Part shown: positions 62,292 through 64,000 of the stretch, one piece after another
Layout of the letters: every line of letters begins with the position of its first letter
Numbering within the stretch: the first letter of the stretch is position 1
Assembly (NCBI GenBank): GCA_037043455.1
Contig: JAWPHD010005109.1
Span: forward strand, 106,557-170,556
Length of the DNA stretch: 64,000 nt
Direction of reading: 5' to 3'
DNA from: Cyrtodaria siliqua
Taxonomy: Eukaryota; Mollusca; Bivalvia; Adapedonta; Hiatellidae
The notes under the pieces: model-generated
Seen by the model: only the letters and a program-made list of their open reading frames with translations
Told to the model about the DNA's origin: nothing
Database searches by the model: none
Made by a program: the position numbers and the translations under genes

Positions 62292-64000
62292 GCAGTCCTT
62301 GTAGCTCCTTTCTGTGATCTTGTGACTTATATAGTCAGTCTTAAGTGTGCCAACTACATTAAAAAAAAAATTGGTGTTATCGATAAAACAGCAAAACAGA
62401 TGAAGTAAAAGCGGTATTTGTCCAAGCTCCGGTACTGGTACCGGTAGTAGACACAGTTGTGGTCAGAGGTTGAGCACACAGTGTCATGCATTTAAACCCG
62501 AGGTCTTGGGTTCATTTACTTTTATGAAATAGCAAAATGTATAAATGAATTGGAAAGCGTGATCATAAGGTCATTAAAAACAGCTGTTTGTTGCAAATGC
62601 ATATGTAGAAGAAGAAATAAATGTTATTAGGATGGGTAAGACGTTGACATTCCTGCCTCTTGAACCTTGTCTGGATTAGAGCTCCAGAAGACAGGAAAGA
62701 TAAGATGAAATGAAATTTGGTTTTATATGCTGTTAAATATGTAAGGTCATATTGGGACGGCGACCTCAGAGGGAGATGAAGGATGAAGATTCCCATCAGA
62801 CATACCTCCACAACAGCTTTAACCAACACGGTCTGAATTCTGCAGCTCTAAAGCATATGACCTTATTCAGTGAGCTATAGAGTCTGCTGAAAAGGTACAT
62901 TGAATGCACGTTACTCCGAAGCATTTGTACTGGAAAGCTGTTTGGTGACTTACACCATGACTTTGTTTCAATCAAGTTCAAGTATTGGAATTAAAACTTT
63001 ATCTTCAATACAGAAAGGGGTTTTGACAGTCAAGATCAGTCAATAAAAAAGGTGGACAATAGCTTAAATTGCTATTCCCTAAGTATGGAGATAATGTGGA
63101 AAATTCAACAATGGAGCAATTTAGTAATGCAACCAAATAGGTTGTTATCTTGCTTTGGATTTATACGGTTGTCACATGACCTTCCTATGTCACATGCATC
63201 AGTAGGCAGATCAGCTGACAAAAAACATGAGATATGGTCGAAATATTTTTGCTCGGAGTCGAGTATTTTATCTTGATAGATTAATGTGTCATAATGTGAA
63301 TTTAATTAATGTGTGTATTAACGTGAGTAACTGGTTCTTAGATGAAAATAAAGTTGAACAGTTGCGATCTATTTGACAAAATGAAAATGTCAGCGGATTA
63401 CTTTACCTATCTCAAAGATAGCTCACGCTTTATTTTGCCGTGTTTGAGTGAATGAGTGATTATAAATCTTAAGGATACAATTTGTTTTGTTAAAGATAGA
63501 AATCCATTAGATTGTTGTGTTCATCATAAATAAGTCTTTCAGGCCCCTTTATAATGCAGCAGTTGTGAATTAATCAGCATAACATATATTGTAATAAAAT
63601 AACATGCTCTTTTTAAATATCTACTCGGTGCATTTCATTTCCAGATAAATATATTCTCTATTAGGAGCTGTTCATTTAAAACATACATGGTACCCCAGAA
63701 AGGCACTTTTGAAATTGAACACCCACCCATAGATGCAAAATTGAGTTTGAAGAATCAAATTTTCAAAATAGAGTTCACCCGTAGATGTTTATACAATTGC
63801 CTTTCAAACATAATGGAATAGCCCTAATGCTTAATTGTATATAAATATTTTCTTTATATTTTAAAGTTATTTGTAAGTAAAAACATTGACCTATTTTGTG
63901 CTTAAAAATAAGTAATTGATTAAATTGTTGTCTAATACCCTATTAAAACATTAATCGTGTTATTATGAGCTGCACCCTAAGAGAGAAATATAGAACGTAG
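62292..64000 (+). other. L3MBTL 3' UTR and downstream flank
   Basis: No further exons or coding potential seen. AATAAA hexamers at 62616-62621, 63347-63352 and 63593-63598 are candidate polyadenylation signals; which one is used cannot be decided from sequence. The short frames in this part have no family features. Confidence 0.4.

Overview
The window looks like a metazoan nuclear genome segment, most likely from a bivalve or another lophotrochozoan mollusc. The support is two intron-rich animal chromatin and ubiquitin genes with GT-AG introns of 0.2 to 7 kb, AT-rich non-coding DNA, and a dense load of repeats (TCCGTC-bearing modular elements, a tRNA-headed SINE, TTAA-flanked foldback MITEs). 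The species assignment is inference. The genes are seen directly as spliced exons whose phases all agree.

Left end, minus strand (199-8132): a complete PCMTD-type gene (protein-L-isoaspartate O-methyltransferase domain-containing protein) in four coding exons, 682 residues as assembled. It has the N-myristoylation-type start MGGAVS, a PIMT fold with the LGSGTG motif, an elongin BC-box-like motif at the start of the last exon and a Cul5-box-like motif at the extreme C terminus. About 420 mostly acidic, disordered residues separate the two boxes. One 118-bp exon (5720-5837), which has no ATG-initiated reading frame of its own, was found by family pattern and phase.

Middle (8.2-29.3 kb): the intergenic region between two divergently oriented genes, filled with repeats. 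It holds a decayed CR1/jockey-type LINE carrying three later insertions (a TTAA MITE, an antisense LINE fragment and a hAT-like element), a 3.9-kb hAT-like element with a modular TCCGTC repeat inside it, a Harbinger-like MITE, foldback MITEs, tandem repeats and a 35-C run. I see no intact gene here.

Right half, plus strand (29330-62291): one L(3)mbt-like gene in 19 coding exons, 1440 residues as assembled. In order it encodes a Ser/Thr-rich disordered N-terminal half with SUMO-consensus sites, an FCS zinc finger, three MBT repeats (the complete methyl-lysine cage in repeat 2), two CCHHC zinc fingers and a C-terminal SAM domain. This is the layout of a chromatin-compacting reader of mono- and dimethylated lysine. 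Its introns are full of TEs. The most unusual part is intron 12, where the 3' end of an MBT exon with its donor site is tandemly repeated, giving two microexon-like copies: one frame-preserving, one with an in-frame stop.

Across the window, several repeat families with unrelated cores share one build: a T-run plus AGCTC palindrome and TCCGTC tract at one end, tandem core units, and a GGCC hairpin followed by CTCTTGTT at the other. I read these as one non-autonomous mobile class (Helentron/HINE-like), which is the best candidate for an under-described system here.
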